The notes under the pieces: generated by a model
The model's input: the letters and a program-made list of their open reading frames with translations, nothing else
Told to the model about the DNA's origin: nothing
Databases searched by the model: none
In this document: piece by piece, positions 62,047 to 64,000 of the stretch
How the letters are laid out: every line of letters begins with the position of its first letter
Numbering within the stretch: the stretch's first letter is position 1
From: Umezawaea sp049997955
GTDB lineage: Bacteria > Actinomycetota > Actinomycetes > Mycobacteriales > Pseudonocardiaceae
Reading direction: 5' to 3'
Length of the DNA: 64,000 nt
Assembly: GCA_049997955.1 (NCBI GenBank)
Contig: JAEBDY010000010.1
Location: 248,001 to 312,000 of the forward strand
Made by a program: the position numbers and the translations under genes

Positions 62047-63054
62047 TCAGTCCTCCCGGATCGTCGAGCGTGGGTCGAGCAGGGCGAGGGCGACGTCGAC
62101 GACGAGGTTGGTGACCAGCACGCCGACGCCGTAGACGAGGACGATCGCCTGCACCACCGGGTAGTCCTTGGTGAGGATCGACTGCACGATCGTGCTGCCC
62201 AGACCCGGCCAGGCGAAGACGTTCTCGACCAGCACGGTGCCCGCGACCATCGAGCTGAGCAGGAGCCCGCCGAGCGTGAGCGCCGCGGTGACGGCGTTCG
62301 GCAGCGCGTGTCCCAGGTAGACGGTCCGGTTGGGCAGCCGCTTGGCGCGGGCGGTGCGGACGAAGTCCGCCTCCAGCACGCCGACCATCTCGACGCGGAC
62401 GATGCGGGCGAGGATCGCCGCCGGCCCGATCGCCAGTGAGAACACGGGGAGCAGGTACGCCGCCGCGGTCTCGTTGCCCGCCACCGGGAGCCACCCGAGC
62501 CGGATCCCGAAGACATAGATCAGCGCGACCCCGATCAGGAAGTCCGGCACCGTCGCCACGACCACGCTGGTCGTGGTGAAGGTGAGCTCGGTGCGCCGCC
62601 CGTGGCCGCGCCGGGTCAGCACGCCCGTGAAGACGCCCAGCGGGATCGCCACGACCACGGCGGCCAGGAACGCGATCACGGCCAGCGACAGCGTGGCGGA
62701 CAGCCGCTGGGCGATGACGTCGGAAACCGGGAGCTGCGAGGAGATCGACGTGCCGAGGTCGCCGGTGAACAACCCCCTCAGGTAGTGCAGGTACTGCGTG
62801 AGGATCGGGTCGTTCAACCCCAGGGCCTCCCTGCGCGCCTCGACCAGCGCCACCGGCGCCGTGGGGCCGAGCGCCCCGCGGACCGGGTCGCCGGGGATGA
62901 GGTGGATCATGGCGAAGGACGCGGTCACCAGCACCCAGAGCGAGACCAGCAGCCGCCCCAGGCGTCGGACGCCGAACCGCACCCACGGGTGGGCCCGTCG
63001 TCGCGGCACCGACGGGTCCGCGGTCCTGCTCGGGGACATCGCGCTTACCGACAC
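62047..63054 (-). CDS. Peptide ABC permease (DppB/OppB-like)
   Basis: The protein has 335 aa. I chose GTG 63054 because AAGGAGG ends about 5 nt before it. The GTG at 63060 overlaps that site. It has six TM helices, the N-terminal RLLVSLWVLVTASFAMIHLI and PGDPVRGALG motifs, and the EAA loop FVRTARAKRLPNRTVYLGHA. It pairs with the permease half of the fused protein encoded 3 bp downstream. Confidence 0.95.
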   Translation of the reverse strand: MSVSAMSPSRTADPSVPRRRAHPWVRFGVRRLGRLLVSLWVLVTASFAMIHLIPGDPVRGALGPTAPVALVEARREALGLNDPILTQYLHYLRGLFTGDLGTSISSQLPVSDVIAQRLSATLSLAVIAFLAAVVVAIPLGVFTGVLTRRGHGRRTELTFTTTSVVVATVPDFLIGVALIYVFGIRLGWLPVAGNETAAAYLLPVFSLAIGPAAILARIVRVEMVGVLEADFVRTARAKRLPNRTVYLGHALPNAVTAALTLGGLLLSSMVAGTVLVENVFAWPGLGSTIVQSILTKDYPVVQAIVLVYGVGVLVTNLVVDVALALLDPRSTIRED

Positions 63055-63072
63055 GTCCACCTCCTTCCGTCG

Positions 63073-64000
63073 CTACTTCGCCAGCACGCGGATGCTCGTC
63101 GGGATCAGCTGGCCGGGCACCTGGAACTCCGCGCTCTTGCCGAACATGCGCACGACCTTGTTGGCGAACGGCACGATGTCCGCCTTCGCGATCAGGCCGG
63201 ACTCCGCGGCGAGCCAGTCCGCGCACCCGGCGACACCCGCGGTCGCCATCGCCGCCGCGACCGCCTTGTCGTAGTCCGGGTCGGAGATCGCAGCGAAGTT
63301 GGTCCCGTCGGGAGCCGCCGGACCGGACAGGAAGGGCACGAGCTGGTCCGGGCTGCTGACGTTGAGCGAGACCCAGCTGACGTCCCAGTCACCCGCGCCG
63401 AAGATGGTGCTGGTCAACGTCGTCTCGTCCTGGCTGCGCGCGGTGGCCTCGACGCCGACCGCCTTCCACTGCTGCACGGCCAGTTCGGCCGCGGCGTCGC
63501 CCGCGCTGCCGTTGTCGTTCTGGTACAGGAAGGTCATCGTCAGCGGCTTGCCGTCCTTGGCGCGCTTGCCGTCGGCTCCCGCCGTCCAGCCCGCTTCGTC
63601 GAGCAGGGCGGCCGCTGCCTTGACGTCGGTCGCGGGCAGCGCCTTGGACACCGAGTCACCGGGGCAGGCGACCGGCTCGTTCGCGGCCAGGGTGGTCGCC
63701 GCGGTGCCCTTGTCCGACGTGAGCACCTTCCGCAGCTGCGGGAGGTCGAGCGCCTGGGTCAGCGCCATCCTGACCTTCGGGTCGCTGGTGACGCGGCCCG
63801 CGGCGTGGTTGTACCACTGCTCCCCCACGAGGGCCGGGGTGTCGGCGGAGAACAGCCCCGCCTTCTCCAGCCGTTCCGCGTCCACCCCAGGGATCTGGGC
63901 GGCGTTCAGGCCGCCGGACAGCAGCAGGTTCGCCGCGGTCGTCTCGTTCTGCACGACCTTGACCACGACCGTCTTCGGCATCCCCTTGGTCGCCGTCGTG
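63073..64000 (-). CDS. Peptide ABC substrate-binding protein, family 5 (partial)
   Basis: The coding sequence is open at the window edge, so the N-terminus and signal peptide are missing. The visible 309 residues form the C-terminal part of an SBP_bac_5 protein: VVVKVVQNETTAANLLLSGG, RMALTQALDLPQLRKVL, AAALLDEAGWTAGADGKRAK and AVQQWKAVGVEATARSQDET. It would be a lipoprotein that delivers peptides or similar compounds to the permeases encoded next. It is the first visible gene of the operon; the promoter lies outside. Confidence 0.93.
   Translation of the reverse strand, partial: TTATKGMPKTVVVKVVQNETTAANLLLSGGLNAAQIPGVDAERLEKAGLFSADTPALVGEQWYNHAAGRVTSDPKVRMALTQALDLPQLRKVLTSDKGTAATTLAANEPVACPGDSVSKALPATDVKAAAALLDEAGWTAGADGKRAKDGKPLTMTFLYQNDNGSAGDAAAELAVQQWKAVGVEATARSQDETTLTSTIFGAGDWDVSWVSLNVSSPDQLVPFLSGPAAPDGTNFAAISDPDYDKAVAAAMATAGVAGCADWLAAESGLIAKADIVPFANKVVRMFGKSAEFQVPGQLIPTSIRVLAK

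Noticed and set aside
1..64000. CRISPR arrays, tRNA/rRNA genes, insertion sequences, prophage or integrative element ends
   Set aside because: I looked for repeat arrays, transposase or integrase motifs and RNA gene signatures and saw none. The repeats present are short operators, hairpins and protein-module repeats.

Overview
This 64-kb window is very GC-rich and has strongly biased third codon positions, many GTG starts and many 4-bp GTGA/ATGA gene overlaps. Tat and Sec exported carbohydrate enzymes, a LigD ligase, GlxA, PucR and IclR regulators, a CebR-type operator and sigma-B-type promoters all point to a large-genome, soil-type actinomycete. The family Pseudonocardiaceae is a guess from overall protein flavour. 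It looks like a chromosomal accessory/catabolic arm. I see no rRNA, tRNA, CRISPR, transposase, phage or plasmid replication gene.

Layout. 0.2-5.6 kb: a membrane sensor with a degenerate NTPase-like domain and an extracellular binding-protein fold (with a frameshift), a lipase fused to four EF-hands, and a NYN nuclease fused to a cold-shock-like domain. 5.6-9.6 kb: an acyl-CoA dehydrogenase and a secreted beta-helix glycanase. 9.8-14.8 kb: a frameshifted saccharopine-dehydrogenase-like gene divergent from a GlxA regulator, then an IclR-controlled Rieske oxygenase / 59-aa protein / VanB-type reductase operon. 15.3-23 kb: a secreted SGNH hydrolase, a DUF418-histidine kinase-response regulator operon divergent from a MerR regulator, and a secreted DUF4832 protein. 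23.1-29.8 kb: a catabolic locus with a CaiB CoA-transferase, a citrate-synthase-fold lyase, LigB, LigA and an MDR reductase in one overlapping operon, with an IclR regulator and a divergent amidohydrolase. 29.9-39.5 kb: a Tat-exported FAD oxidase, a HTH/STAND/WD40 protein, a truncated HAD protein, and a TetR / DHODH-like membrane protein / FAD monooxygenase operon. 39.5-51.9 kb: secreted polysaccharide enzymes (SGNH-AbfB, GH2-AbfB, a CBM2 glycoside hydrolase behind a CebR box), LigD, a small sigma-B-type stress module and an SDR-DUF2867 protein. 52.3-64 kb: a frameshifted PucR regulator and an operon with peptide ABC transporter, S9 peptidase/beta-lactamase fusion, M20 hydrolase and COG3375-type GNAT.

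How the genes fit together. The Rieske/reductase pair (typical of O-demethylation of methoxylated aromatics) and the LigAB ring-cleavage operon could be upper and lower halves of lignin-monomer catabolism. The lower half is unusual: CoA activation and a citryl-CoA-lyase-like enzyme stand where a hydratase/aldolase route is normally found. Three identical CGGAC-N4-GTCCG operators tie the operon and the divergent amidohydrolase to the intervening IclR gene. The last 10 kb looks like a scavenging system for peptides, possibly peptides containing D-amino acids. Several secreted carbohydrate enzymes are scattered between.

Three well-recognised genes and one uncertain ORF carry single-base frameshifts at G/C runs or G/C-rich spots. 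These could be sequence errors or real lesions, and should be checked before calling any of them dead.
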